Positions 21,735-33,762 are shown, counted from the stretch's first letter. The stretch: 64,000 nucleotides of DNA from Eupeodes corollae (GCF_945859685.1 NC_079147.1:60666946-60730945); one strand, 5' to 3'. The notes: generated from the sequence alone by a model not told the origin. Numbers and translations: made by a program.

Positions 21735-23213
21735 ATGTTAGCATTCGCATATAATGCATATTATCCAGTGCATTGGAAGACCGCTGTGGTTCATCCTCTC
21801 CCGAAAAAGGGAAAGGACAACTCCAACCCGTCAAATCTTCGGTCGATAAGTCTTCTTCCGAGCATCAGCAAAGTTTTCGAAAAAATCATTAATAGGGCTC
21901 TGACTAAGTGGGCTGCGGACAACAAAATTATACCGGATAAACAGTTCGAGTTCAAGGCGGGTCATGACACAATTCATGCTGCATCTAAACTCTTTTCTGA
22001 TATCCAATGAAATAAATCAAAATAGCAAAGCACAGGTGCTGTTCTGGAAGATTTGGAAAATTCCTTTGACATCGTATGGTAAGAGGGTATTTACCTAAAA
22101 CTGAGCAGGCTTGGCATAAGCAAGCCATTGTTGTATATACTTTATGATATGCTTAACGGTAGAAAGTTTGTTGTCAAAAGTGGCAATGTAACTTCTACCA
22201 CAACATTCTCAATTAAAAATGGTCTTCAACAGAGAGCGGTGAATTAGCCGATTCTCTTCAGCATTTACACCAGCGATCTGATAGGTAGTCTTACAAAGGC
22301 AATTGCGTACGCCGACGATCTCATTGCGTACAGAACGGCCCGAAAGGTTGAGGTTATTAGAATTCTATTGCAACGTGATTTCGACAAGATTCAGCGATAT
22401 TGCGACGGCTGGAAACTGAAAATAAATGTCCAGAAGTCGGAGACAATTCTGTTCCGGACTCCGTTGGCTAGGGCCACAAGGGATACGTGTAAGAATTGGC
22501 GCAAGATGGTCATCGTTGATCTTCACGGGCAGCCATTAGCGAGCAAAAGTGTAGTGAAGTACCTCGGTATCTGGTTAGATCAGTATTTATATTTCGACAG
22601 ACATATAAATGCTGCTCTGACCAGGGCCAGAGGAGCCTTCGCTCTGACGAATCGCCTGTTTTTTAGCAGTCGGCTTGACCCCAGAGCGAAGGTAATTTGC
22701 TACATGGCCCTCATACGGCCAATGATCGTGTATGGTTGTCCTGTGTGGTTCAACGTTGCCCCTTCCCAGATGGAGAAGCATCGGGTGTTCGAGCGGCAGT
22801 GTTTACGACGCTGTACCGGCTTATATCGAACAGCCGAATCTTCTTATGTGCATTACTATTCCAACGAGGTCCTATACAACGGGGCTCGAATCAACAGAAT
22901 TGACAATTTCGTGATAAAACTCGTTCGAGATCACATTGCAAGAGCTATGTCTTCGACCAACAATTTAATTTTCGGGGCGTTTTATCCGAACGACGTGTAT
23001 TTTGAAAGTGCACGCTTGAGCGGGTTCATTCCACCAGAGGCATTCCTCTTTTTAGACAAATGCGGTCTGATACAGAATAGATTGGCAGTTCCGTTAATCT
23101 ACCACCAAGAAACGTGGATAGGCGACTCCCATACAATCGGGACGTCATGGAACAAGGCGGAGCAGAGCTCCTTCGGTTCAGTGGGGCTTTGTCCAACTGA
23201 ACTGATAGGGTGA
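21735..23213 (+). pseudogene. L1 reverse transcriptase and C-terminal region
   Basis: Blocks in order are WKTAVVHPLPKKGKDNS, ISLLPSISKVFEKIINRAL, GLQQRAVN, YADD at 22308-22319, KYLGIWLDQYLYF, then the L1-specific tail to 23213. A stop at 22008-22010 replaces Trp of the family IQW block, and a TAG at 22245-22247 interrupts VNSPILF. Few other lesions occur, so this is a relatively young dead copy. The frame from 22248 to 23213 is uninterrupted. Confidence 0.85.
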
Positions 23214-23809
23214 AGCAGGAGAACCAGTTTTGGTGGCTTCAATCGGCACTTGATATTGGATCGGGATGGGGTTTTAAGCCTTGGCTGGCTTAAATACTTG
23301 TTTTATAGTTTTAGAGTTTAGTTTAAGTAGAATAGGCATTGTGGCACAAAAAGAAATAGAAAAAAAAATAAAAAAAAAACAACATTAAAAAAAATCATTA
23401 AAAAAAACATAGAATAAAAAAAACAAAGATAACAAAATATGAAAAACAAAAATGTTAGATAGTTATATTTGCTGCTGTGGTTGTTCTAGTTTTAAGTAGT
23501 TTATAGGTAGAATAGGTAGTTTAAGTTAGCTTTAAGTTTTATATTAAGGACCTTATTTTACTTATATTAGTTTTTTAAATTTTCTAATGAATACAAAAAT
23601 AAATGCAATTGAATAGAAGTGAAAATAGATCTTAGGGGCGAAAGGCATTAGTATTAGGTATTATTGTTTTACTTAGAGTGTCCGTATGGGACCATTAAGT
23701 AAGTTGTAAGTTGTGGATAATTAGGCTAGTTTTATGAATTTTTGTCTAGCTTTAAGATAGGTTTAAGATTGAATTTATAAAAATGAATTAAAAAAAAAAA
23801 GAAAAAAAA

Positions 23810-23823
23810 GTGCGTTAAACTGT
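23810..23823. repeat. Target-site duplication of the L1 insertion, right
   Basis: Exact repeat of 20190-20203, directly after the A-tail. Confidence 0.9.
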
Positions 23824-24102
23824 CATGCAAGGGGTCTTGGGTTCAATCCCTGCCTCTGCCACCTTAATTTAAAAAAAAAAATAATTTCCGCTGGTACTGC
23901 CTCTTGCGAGGAATTGACAAATCCTTCAAGAGTAATACTTATCATGAAAAAGTGCTTTCTTAAATTAGCTGTTCAGATTCAGCCTAAAATTGTAGGTCCC
24001 TTCCATTCCTGAGAACAGTACTCGCACAAAGGAATAGTTGAGAGTTTTAAGTCACTAGGCCCTGGTTCCCAACGGACTGTTGCGACACCCAATTTATTTA
24101 TT
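23824..24102 (+). mobile_element. tRNA-derived SINE, 3' part
   Basis: It resumes the SINE broken at 20203: CATGCAAGGGGTCTTGG, then a box B GGTTCAATCCC at 23840-23850. The family body follows (TGCCTCTTGCGAGGAATTGA, CATGAAAAAGTGCTTTC) with the 3' end at GGACTGTTGCGACACCCAAT. Together the two parts make a near-complete element of about 310 bases driven by an internal pol III promoter. Confidence 0.85.
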
Positions 24103-25484
24103 TTACAGCAATTACTTGTGATCACAAAATTAAAACACTTCAAGCCTGATGAGGATAATATAGACCAATTTAAGATTGCAATAACATAACAGAATTCCAA
24201 AATACTCTCTGTGTTTGGTCAATGAAGGGAGACTTAAGGGACCTGTCAGATGAAAGAAAAGTAAAGTCACAGTTACACGAAATGACATCTTTTTTTGGGT
24301 ACATTTTTATTTGAAAGGATCTATAAGTAATGTTTAAAAAAAAATTACATCCGTAATCAATAATGCAATAAATCCAACCTTAATTTGTCAAAACCTTAAA
24401 AACACTGGAGAATTGAAAACACACTATTCGCTTATTCGAGTATTGAACTGCAAAGGAAATTAAGTGCAGGGTTGCTACTCAGAACTTCACTTTAATTTAT
24501 TATTGTGAAATAGAAACAGACTCTAAGTCTATCAGAGTAGATGAAAGCATTTCTCTGTTCGACCATATAACCAATCAAGTTACATGTTTTCGAATATTTC
24601 AATAAAGTCAACTTTATTGGAAAGTTGGCTGGAATTTCAAATCTAAGTCTTATGTCCGATTTCATAATCAAACACTAAAAGCACTTTTATTTAAATAATT
24701 TTTAAAATTTTATCAGGCCTTTACGTTTTGTCAGTTTAATCAATAGTCCAGTCAAATTGTCACCATAGAATGGTTACATAAATTAGATTGTTTGGATTAG
24801 TAAGCTGTTGAAAAATCTAAGTTTTCTAATTCCCCCCACCAACCCGTGCGCCGCCATCTTAAAAGAACTGTTTAATTTTTGGACTTTTTCCTGTGTTTTC
24901 AAAACATATTCTTAAATATTTGTTTGAGAAAAACAAAGTTAATGGCTCTTTTAAACTAGATTAAATTACCTACAATTCGAGATCAAAACGAAATTTCTAG
25001 CTCAAATAATTTCCGAGATAGAGCTCTTTGAATTTTGAGAATTTTTCTCAAAAATGTTAAAAGTACAGATTTTAAGTCGGTTTTTGGTTGATAGTAAGTA
25101 AATGGTAAATGCTTTGTCAATGTTTGATTTTATAACATTTGAAGTAGAGGTAAATAGCTAAAGTTCAAAACAAAACTGGTTCTGCTAGGTCGTATAGACT
25201 CTGAGATATAATCTTTTAAATATTGTTGTAGCTTTTAGGTTTTTTTTACCAATGTATTTATTGAGAAACAAGAAGTTTCAAATTCTATTAATATATATTA
25301 TGCAACGTTCATGCAAAAAAGTATTTGCTGAACCAAAACTTTACACTTTTATTCGTTTGGAAGGGTTCCTTGTTGTTTCGGCTCCAAGTGCGTACAGAGT
25401 ATCGCATACTCTCATCAGAGGTAATTTTTCTAGAATATTAAACGGAATTTATTTTTGTCCCGAATTGTTGGCAAAGTTTTCGAT
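24103..25484. other. No recognisable gene
   Basis: AT-rich sequence. An open frame at 25252-25488 shows no recognisable family. I see no repeat shared with the rest of the window. Confidence 0.45.
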
Positions 25485-26068
25485 TTAGACAAGAAAATCT
25501 CCTTGGAAATGAAAGCAATAAGAAACGTTTTATTGAACTGCTGAGATTTTACAGAAAGCTAATATCTGCGTACACTAGACAGTCGAAGATTCTGACCTTA
25601 TGATTGTGAACACTGCCATTTCTGTTGCTCCCAGGTATGACTCTGTGGGTGTTGTTGGTCAAGACATTGACCTTCTCGTTGGCATCAAAACATAGTAATC
25701 TTTTGCTCCAAAATTGTGGAAGAGGGAAAACACCAGGCAGTTAGTACTCAACCGCATCGATTGAAAAATACATTTTCTAATGCACTTTGTTTATTCATGC
25801 TATCAGTGGGTATGATACCACATCACCGCTGTTTGGCCAGGGTAAAACAAAATGTATTAGTTTATTTTTTCAGCATCAAGAACTTTTGAATAAAGCAGCA
25901 TCATTCCTCAATTCTCAAGCAACAACAGAGCAAGTAGCAGAAGCAGAGGAAAATGTTCTTGTGGCTTTGTGTCGGGCATCCAGCAACTCAAAACCTCGAT
26001 GAACTGCGGCACCAAACATTTCTTAAAGCTGCAGCTAAAACTAAATTTAGCCTAGCTAGGAGTTGTAG
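25485..26068 (+). pseudogene. Relic of an expanded PIN/nuclease-like family of unknown function
   Basis: Spread over frames, the stretch reads a LLGNESNKKRFIELL block (25496), DLMIVNTAISVA (25598), VGVVGQDIDLLVGI (25648), HAISGYDTTSPLFGQGK (25797) and ATTEQVAEAEENVLVALC (25920), then NLDELRHQTFLKAAA (25998). The order matches an unnamed family abundant in some insects and cnidarians. Its VVGEDTDLLVLL and HAFSGCDTTSA motifs resemble PIN/FEN-like nucleases. Frame changes near 25590, 25690 and 26000 and stops near 25694 show it is broken. The biochemical function is unproven. Confidence 0.5.
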
Positions 26069-26188
26069 TTGCCATTTTTACTATAGTAGAAATGAATGTT
26101 AAGTTTGACATTTGATTTTCCTAGCAACCTATTCAACGGATTTTGTAACCGATGTGAATATTTTGTCTATGTTTCTTTATTTCTTTTA

Positions 26189-26375
26189 TAAGCTAAGCTT
26201 GTCATGAAAAAGTGCTTTCTCAAATAAGGCGTTCGGATTCGGCCTAAAACTGTATGCCTCTTCCATTCCTGACAACAATATTCGCACACAGGAATGGTTG
26301 AGAGTTGTAAGTCACTAGGCCCTGGTTCACAACGGACTGTTGCGCCACCCAATTTAATTTTTAAGCTAAGCTTGT
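26189..26375 (+). mobile_element. Headless SINE copy with 14-bp target duplication
   Basis: The body (26203-26361) matches the 3' half of the SINE from CATGAAAAAGTGCTTTC to the CACCCAATTTAATTT end, with no tRNA head. It is flanked by TAAGCTAAGCTTGT at 26189-26202 and 26362-26375. The duplication shows a genuine 5'-truncated insertion by target-primed reverse transcription. Confidence 0.85.
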
Positions 26376-26689
26376 TTGTTTGATATTATATGTGTTTCCA
26401 TAAATTTCATTTTATTGATAATTTAGTTGTTGAAAAGTATCCTATTAGTTTTTCCAAAACTTATTGATTTTCGTGATAAACAAAATATGGACACCTTTAA
26501 GAAAGATTTTGTCATTACTTCGAACAAGAATTTTGGTGACAGGCCAGACGGAAGGTTATTCATCTTAAGAGAAAGATCCTAAACAAAAATGTATGTCAAT
26601 GTAATAAATTGTGCACTCAACTTTATAGTTCTATAATTTTGTGAACACAGCCTTGAAAATGATTTAAAAATCCTTAGTTTACTTTAGTT
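26376..26689. other. No recognisable gene
   Basis: AT-rich spacer between the SINE and the L3-B LINE; nothing identified. Confidence 0.5.
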
Positions 26690-27955
26690 GGCGCTACAGC
26701 GCATTGTGCTCCTGGGCCTTAAGTAATAATTTTCGCCAGTTTATTCCACCTCTAGCTTACTGCCTCCAATTTCGAATACCAAGTTGATGTGCGTCGGCCT
26801 CAACTTGATCACTCCACCGAAGATGAGGCCTGCCGATGCTTCTTGTTCCCTCAGGCTTGGCGTTGAATACCTTACGGGCTGGAGCTCGATGTTATTCGCT
26901 CAACATGCACTAGCCATCTTAAGCGTTGAACACGCAGTTTTTCGACCAGTGCCAAGTCGCTGTACAGCTCGTATAACTCCTGATTAAATCTTCTCCGCCA
27001 GATGTTACTTTGCCTGTCGACACAAACCGGACCATAGATCGTACGCAGAAGCTTCCTCTCGAAGATATCCGCCTGGAAAAGGGTCTGCATGCTTCTGCAC
27101 CATACAGCAAGACTGGGATGATTAAAGTTTTGTACAGTGTCTCTTTGGTACTTCGCAATAGGGCCTTATTCCTCTACTGCTTGCTTAGGCAAAAGAAACA
27201 GCAATTAGAAAGGGCAATTCTACGTTTGATCTCCACGCTGATGTTATTTGTAGAATTAACAGCAGTGCCCAGATAAATTCGTTTACCACCGAGAGGTTGT
27301 ACCTGTCAATTGTCACATTTTGACCAAGTCTACGGTGTGAATCGACTCTATTTGACCACATTGAAGACTTCGTTGCACGGTATAGTTCGTTCCTGTCTAC
27401 TCTGTCATTAGATGCTTTAAAATTGATGAAAAGATGGCATGTTTCGATGTTATGTTTTTGGGTATTTTCCAGGATATGGCGAACAGTGAAAATTTGGTCG
27501 ATGGTAGATTTTCTAGGCCTGAAGCCACACGGGTAAGGGCCAATTAGTTCCTCAGTAAATGGCTTCAGGCGTTCACATAATACGCTGGACAAGATCTTGT
27601 ATGCGATGTTTAAAAGGCTAATGCCTCTGTAGTTAGTGCAGAGAGGGTGGTCATCTTTTTTATGGATCGGGCAGATGGTGCTTAAGTTCCACTCCTCGGG
27701 CATGCTTTCTTCGGACAAAATCTGCTCCAGCGTACTTAAAAGGCTCCACCTACAGACCGTCATCACCGGTTTGTTCGACTTCAGCCTGGTGATGGCTAGT
27801 TTGAACTCACTCTGGTCGGGTGGGTAAGACTCTAGATCGTCAACCAAATGGATTTTACGTGGCTGCTCGCTGGTGAAATCGTTGACTTCATCAACATTAA
27901 GCAGCTGGTATAAATGATCTCTCCAGATTTTTAGCCCTGGCCGCGAGATTTATGA
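26690..27955 (-). mobile_element. RTE-like LINE fragment (L3-B)
   Basis: On the minus strand this runs from the endonuclease-RT linker (27950) through the RT fingers to the C-terminus, with the family 3' end GCGCATTGTGCTCCTGGG at about 26698. The same 3' end is seen at 45995. The RT catalytic core is deleted; see 27185-27847. Blocks such as TLIIPVLLYGAEA near 27120 and FERKLLRTIYGPVC near 27050 place it close to L3-A. Confidence 0.82.
27185..27847 (-). pseudogene. L3-B reverse transcriptase lacking its core
   Basis: This 220-codon frame holds the RT N-terminal blocks: MPEEWNLSTICPIHKKDD, YRGISLLNIAYKILS and FRPRKSTIDQIFTVRHIL. It then has HLFINFKASNDRV, where the first catalytic Asp of the family FIDFKAAYD block has become Asn. 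From NELYRATKSSM it jumps to HRRLGQNVTIDR, which in full copies lies after the YADD motif. The catalytic Asp pair is thus absent. It cannot be an active polymerase. Confidence 0.8.
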
Positions 27956-27984
27956 TAACCGCCTGTTTTTAGCCTACTATTGAA

Positions 27985-28690
27985 GAATACGACTTGAAGA
28001 GTATGTAGTTTCAACAAGACGGTGCCACATGCCGTACAACTGGAATGAATAAGACTTTATTGCAAGACACATTTCCTGGCTGCGAAAGACCGTGTTTATG
28101 CAGATATACCTTTTAAGCACTTAAAAACCAACATTCGCCAAGTTATGGCTGAGATACCGCCCACAATGTGTCAAAAAGTGGCCGAAAATAACCTCACAAC
28201 AATCGTTGTTTGCAACAATTTCCGTGGTGGTCATTTGAATAATTTAGTATTTCTGACATGATCTCAACGTCCAAATTTTCTAAGAAAAAAGAATGATATT
28301 TGTATCGTAGCCCAGCTTACCTTTTATAAACAGAAACCTTCGAAATTAAAAGTAAAAACACAATGATTTTTAGAGTGGAAAAATATATAAAAAACCACTA
28401 TCCATCTTTATTCATTTAAAGCCTGCGACCGTCCTTCTTGCAACTTATATTAAGACTACATAAAAAACTTATAGAAACGTTTTTAAGAGATTTCGTTCAC
28501 ATAACGAACACTTCTCTTTCGTTAAGTTATTTATAATATTTACATAAGTTTCATTTACCTTCTATTTATTTCTGGAACCATCGACTGCTGAGGTTGTAAA
28601 TCTCATGCAGTTCGATACAATATTAAAAAAAAATATTTTATCTATTTTATTAACGTTTACTTTTGAAACCGCAAATTGGATAACCCTGTA
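27985..28690 (+). mobile_element. Tc1/mariner-like transposon relic
   Basis: The coding remnant (27991-28260) has FQQDGATC with the second catalytic Asp at 28019-28021. It then has a block equivalent to VYADxPxxxxxLKxNIRQV and EIPPTMCQKVAENNL, then GGHLN. The segment that should hold the third Asp, NWPPRSCDLTPLDFF in the family, is deleted near 28088-28100. A terminal inverted repeat lies at 28658-28690. The left end is missing and L3-B borders it. About 400 bases between coding end and repeat are unassigned. Confidence 0.65.
28658..28690 (-). repeat. Right terminal inverted repeat of the mariner-like element
   Basis: Its reverse complement begins TACAGGGTTATCC and continues AATTTGCGGTTTCAAAAGTA. 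This matches the left repeat of the 58-kb element at 58092-58123 with a few differences. The TA start fits Tc1/mariner insertion. Confidence 0.7.
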
Positions 28691-28845
28691 TCCGTGAAAA
28701 ACAGCTTAAACCTAAATTTTGCATTGCGAATTTTTCTTTAAATTACAATTTTGCTTCTTACAAAAAAAAGATCCACCTATAACACAGGTATATAAACATG
28801 TGGCCGCCGGCCGCACCGTGGCTTATAAATACAGATTATGTTTCT

Positions 28846-29118
28846 CAACAGTCCGTTGGGAACTAACCTAGTGTCTTACAACTCTTAACCATTCCTTTGT
28901 GCGAGTTGTCAGGGATGGAGGGTACCTACAGTTGTAAGCCAAATCCGAACGTCTAATATGAGAAAGCACTTTTCATGACAAGAATTACTCTTGGAAGATT
29001 TGTCAATTCCTCGCAAAAGGCAGTAAATGTGAATATAAAACTTTGGATAACACAGTCAGGGATTGAACCCAAGACCTTCGGTATGACCAACGCACTTACT
29101 ATCACGCAACGGTTACTA
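28846..29118 (-). mobile_element. tRNA-derived SINE, near-complete copy
   Basis: On the minus strand: head from about 29118 (GTTGCGTGATAGTAAGTGCG), box B GGTTCAATCCC near 29062, body TTTTGCGAGGAATTGACAAA and CATGAAAAGTGCTTTCTC, end near 28846 (GGACTGTTGAGAAAC). It is the most complete uninterrupted member seen here. Confidence 0.82.
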
Positions 29119-32100
29119 CCGCGGAGGCTTGCTCGAATAAATTCAATCCGAAATGACCAATACATTCGAAAAGATTTTTGATGACTTATGTCAGTAATTC
29201 CGTGTCGGATATTATCTACCAAGGTGTTATCTCAGACTTAACTGGGTAGACAAGTGACTTCGCATAACCCTTTGTACAAAATATTTCAGCGATGTTAAAT
29301 CGCAAGACCTTGAAAGCCACAAAGCACCACAAGCCCACGATGTGCTCACCAAAAGCTTCCTTCAATAAATTGATTGCTTCTTGGAAGTAAAGCATGTAGA
29401 GCTGACTTCTTGGAACCAAAGGTCGTCCACATCAAAATCTTCCAATTGTCATATTACCTATGAAGGCTATCGGTTCAAAAATGGTACATAACCTTTGAAA
29501 AGTTTAAACTATTTACCATTGTATTTTCCTATGGTATTTTTTACTTGCAGTTGTTAAAAAATAAAACAGTTTGGTCTCTAATTTCTTGTAAAAAATAACT
29601 ATGTCCAATTATTAGAAAAAAGAGAACTATTTTTATTGGAAATAACATTGATTTCTAAAGACCAACACGGAAAATAACATTTTCTTGAGTTGACCCGATT
29701 TCTAAGAACTACAAAAAAAAAATAACAGACCTTAGGAACAATGTAGCCAATACAATGTTTTCAAAAATGCCTTACCAATAACTTTTATCTTTCTTTTATA
29801 AACCCAACAAAGATACATCCAAAGATGACAATTAAGGAAAATCATCTACAAACTTTGAACCCTAACGACCTCTTTTTCCTCAGTTTTGCTGACCAAAAAT
29901 AGACAAAAATAAAACCACTCACACTCCTGATACTTAGTTAGAGAAAAATATAAATTTCAAACATAATGCAATAAATTAATAACCCATGGAATCAGTAGGC
30001 AATAATTTAAGTCTTCGATGCCTGGTGGCGTGAAAATTTCAATTTATATCCTTTATATTCTTTTCAATTTGTGACTTTGGAACGCTGCTGACGCTCATCG
30101 CTGTGGTGTCTTGTCCTTTGCTGCTCTGCGCTGGCTGGCTTGGTGTGGTTGTATTCTAAGTTCTACCTTCAGCATCATAGCATCCGTAGAGTAGAACCGC
30201 ACACTGATACTCCCGCTTCTAGACATTTTATTTGTGTACTTTGTTTTTGTTTTACCTCTCCAAAGGCCCCCGTATGAGATGGTGAAGAATTTCTTTATCG
30301 TGCTCACGGATCACGGTCCCAACAACTGAACTGGCTGAATGGTTACAAAATAGAAATTGTCTTCGACTTGGGAACTTACAGCTTACGGCAGCACTTAATC
30401 ATGTTCCTGTAATAGAATCGAAGGCACATTGGTTCTCACCCAACAACACACCACACCGACCGACCGACCGACCTTAGCGCAGATCAGGGAAGGGAGCATC
30501 TCATTTTTTCATTTTTTGGTTTCTTTTTTTGGGATCGGGAAAACTAGCAAAACTTCTGGAAGCTATATAATTCGCTGTCTTGTGTACCTTTTCTATATCG
30601 GTCTACTCGTATACCTACAGCTTCCTACGTTATCTCCGTCATGGAAATGAGTTTGCTTGTTAGCTATTGTTCCTGAAAACGCTTTAACCAGCTACAGCAC
30701 TCTCTCTCTCTCTGCATCCTTGCAACGTACAAAGTGAAGGTTATTAATATCACAGGCTTATATTTTGTGATTACCCTATACCGCCCTTAAGCTAGTCTGA
30801 TGCGATACCGAACTAACTAACTGAGTGCTGAGACTGAGACTGCGACTAAAACTTAAACTAAGATTGAGACTACGAGACTGGTGCAATGAATATGCGGTAC
30901 ATGATGGGAGTGCAGTCAACTATTGGCTGCGCACGTCTAATCAATCAACAGATGGACAATCAGATCATCAGTGTCTCCAGGCGGTCACAGTTCTGAAATT
31001 AATTCCTGGTTCTGGATTAGTTTGTTAGGTTGTGATTGGTCCGCAAGCGAGAGGTAACCAGTTCGAAGTCGTCGTCGGTCGGTGAGGTATGATTTATGGA
31101 TGAGTGCAGTTGGAGTTAGATCCGTCGAGTCGCTTGTCGTCATCGTCATCATCACTGGACTGGCCGGTTGTTCGGTCAAAGCCAAAGTCGTAATCAGCGT
31201 CAAAGAGGTTTTTTGAAAATTAAATCGTGTCTTGTCAATTTATGTGGGAATTGACAAACAAACAAGGAAGGGAATTTCTTGCCACTAATTGGCTTCTGAT
31301 AAAAAATATCCCATGTTCCTTAAAGCAGAATTTTGGCCATTTAAATGTCACTCAAAATGGAGAAAAGTTTGTTTTGAGTTACAAGTTTTTGTAATTTAAG
31401 ATCCTAGGGATATATGTCAAACATTCGCTAAGGTCAGTTGCGTTTCAAAAACTTACATACGAAAGAGTTTTGAAGTATAAAGTTTTCCGATTAGAGGTTT
31501 CGCTTTGAAATTAAAAAAAAATATATTTTTTTAGAGAAATCAAAGAATGCCAATAAAAACTTTAAAAAACAAAAACAGACTTTACTTTTCATGAAGTTTT
31601 CGATTACCAACTTGAATATACGCGGCTGCTTGTCCCCGATGTCTTCACGAATTCCATCTTTAAGTCATACATATATCCTATATTTCATGTGGCCATCCAT
31701 ATTTAAAATTGTTATATTTCCCTTATTTTTTTTAAAACCATTTACCGTCTTTGTTTAAAATAAACGTTGACTTGATAATTTTATATAAACGTCATAAAAA
31801 AAAAGATAAGGTCTAACCTTTCTCCATCTTTATTTCACAACCCGTAAAAAACAGTGACACGTTGAGAATGTAGATGGCTTTCATTAGATACGACATTCTG
31901 GTGATAGACTATTTTGAGTTATTGTGTTATCTAAACATAGAAAGCTATAAGTCTTAAGTTTGTATGCAAAATTCGGTGTACCGTCATTTGTTGAATTTTT
32001 ATTCAAAACATCGACGAGAACCCGACAATCCTAGGTTTTTTGTCAAAAATAGTAGCAATAATCTTAGTTCTTCTTCTACTTATTAGTATTTGTAGCTTAA

Positions 32101-32205
32101 AGGTAAGTGCGTAGGAAGTCAGCGTAAGGCTGTGTTAAAACCCCATCTATGAAGTATTTTCACAGGTCCTTAATATTTCTTGTCACATAACATTTCCTTT
32201 AAAAC
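29119..32205. other. No recognisable coding gene
   Basis: AT-rich flanks surround a GC-richer island (30060-31200) with short tandem motifs: CCGA units at 30455-30473, CT units at 30700-30713 and a worn GAGACT array near 30825-30885. No protein homology was seen in the open frames. Confidence 0.45.
30825..30885. repeat. Degenerate GAGACT-type tandem repeat
   Basis: About ten units of a six-base motif (GAGACT, GCGACT, AAAACT, AGATTG and similar). It causes an open frame rich in Leu-Arg/Leu-Lys, which is not a real protein. Confidence 0.6.
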
Positions 32206-32441
32206 TTACTTACTTACTTAAGGTGGTGCTACAGTCCTGTGTGAACTAGGGCCTAACCCATACATATAGCTCGGTCCCTAACTAGATGTCTCCAGTTTCG
32301 CGCTCCAAGTTGGGTGAGGTCACCTTCCACTTGCGCGCGCCACCTAATCCGCGGTCTTCCTCTAATGCGCTGTCCTGTGGGTGTGGATTCGAAGACTTTC
32401 CGGGCCGGAGCATTGGTTTCCATGCGCTCTACGTGACCCAG

Positions 32442-33311
32442 CTATCTTAGTCGTTGGACTTTTACCCTTCTGGCTAAGTCAACGTCGCTGTACAGCCCGT
32501 ACAGCTCGTCGTTCCATCTTCTCCTCCACTCCCCTTCGATGCATACGGTACCGTAGATCACACGAAGACCTTTTCTCTCGAAGCAACCCAAGGTGCTTTC
32601 ATCCGCTTTTGTCATAGTCCATGCTTCTGCACCGTAAAGCAGGACGGGGATGATAAGGGTCTTATATAGCGACACTTTGCTCCCTCCCTCGTTATATTGC
32701 GTTTGATCTCAGCGCTGGTGTTGTTTTCTGCGTTTACAGCAGAGCCTAGGTAGACGAAGTCCTTGACTACCTCAAAGTTACGTCTGTCGATGGTGACGTT
32801 TTGACCAAGACGTCGGTGATTTATGTCCTTTCTTTACGACATTTTTTTCCGCCTCCGCCTCAATACTCAAAAATGCCCCATTGACATCACGCTGAGTTCT
32901 TACGATTATGTCAATGTCATCAGCATATGCCAGTAATTGGATAGACTTTTGAAAGATAGTGCCTCTAGTGTTAACGTGTGAGCTCTCCACTATTCTTTCA
33001 AGCACAATGTTAAAAAAATCAAATGACAGCGCATCACCTTGTCTTAAACCTTTTTTGACATCGAAAGGTTTTGTTAACTTGTTTCCAACCTTCATGGAGC
33101 AGCGTGAATTCTCCATGGTCATCCTGCACAAACGGACATGGTCATCCCTGTAGATGCTGTCATATGCGGCCTTCAAATCGATGAAAAGATGGTGGGTGTC
33201 GATTTGGTGTTCTTGGGTTTTTTCTAGGATCTGCCGTAATGTGAATATTTGATCAACTGTGGACTTTTCTGGTCTAAAAATACACTGATAAGGACCTATC
33301 AGGTTGTTCAC
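32442..33311 (-). pseudogene. L3-A reverse transcriptase and C-terminus
   Basis: Frame 33311-32778 has STVDQIFTLRQILEKTQ, HLFIDLKAAYDSI with the first catalytic Asp, KKGLRQGDALSFDFFN and LLAYADDIDIIVRTQ with the Asp pair. Frame 32675-32442 continues with TLIIPVLLYGAEAW and FERKGLRVIYGTVC. A deletion near 33155 removes part of the palm after the YRDD block. Another break lies at about 32690-32780. The catalytic residues themselves survive. Confidence 0.82.
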
Positions 33312-33357
33312 GAAGGGCTTTAGACGTTCGCATATTACGACGGAGAAGATTTGGTGG

Positions 33358-33762
33358 TTAGTTGGTGCAGTTCAGAGGGTCTCCTTTTTTCAAGATCAGG
33401 CAAACAATACAGAGGTTAAATTCATTGGGCATGCTTTCTTCCGACCATATCTTACAGATAAGTTGGTGCATGCTCCTAACCAACTTATCTCCAGCTGCTT
33501 TAAAGAGATCGGCATTCAAGCCATCCGCTCCAGTGGCTTTATTATACTTCAGCTTAGATGTGGCAATCTTTACTTCGTCTAAGTCGGGAGAACGGGATTG
33601 TTGGCTTTCGTCGTCTATATTGAATGGATCATCCTGCCTGACAGAGGAATTCAGTTCTTCGTCGCCGTTATACAGTCTGCAGAAGTGGTCCTTGCATATC
33701 TTCAGCATTGACTGCGGTTCCAATATGATGTTGCATATCTTCAGCATTGACTGCGGTTCCAA
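33358..33762 (-). pseudogene. L3-A linker and RT entry
   Basis: Frame with LKICKDHFCRLYNGDEE, DLDEVKIATSKLKYNKATG and GADGLNADLFKAAGDKL, then SMPNEFNLCIVCLILKKGD. These are the segments leading into the RT fingers of this LINE group. A 39-bp tandem duplication at its start repeats an EPQSMLKIC block. The frame ends where a stop and frame change separate it from the rest of the RT. Confidence 0.78.

Larger units (their letters stand above)
20204..23809 (+). mobile_element. LINE L1, most complete copy
   Basis: A 3.6-kb insertion bounded by a 14-bp direct duplication. It holds a basic segment that may be the end of ORF1 (20213-20330), endonuclease (20343-21143), linker (21227-21727), RT and C-terminal region (21735-23213), a long A-rich 3' UTR and an A-tail at 23787-23809. 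The ORF2 start ATG at 20343 follows the ORF1-like frame directly. About 100 residues normally found between linker and RT seem missing near 21727-21740. RNase H is not visible. The clade (LOA, I or Jockey side) is not settled. Confidence 0.9.

Noticed and set aside
22368..23213. 281-codon frame as a possible intact host gene
   Set aside because: It is the RT C-terminal part of L1, preceded by an in-frame stop inside a conserved RT block.
30825..31028. Open frame beginning with alternating Leu-Arg/Leu-Lys
   Set aside because: It arises from the degenerate GAGACT repeat; there is no domain beyond the repeat.
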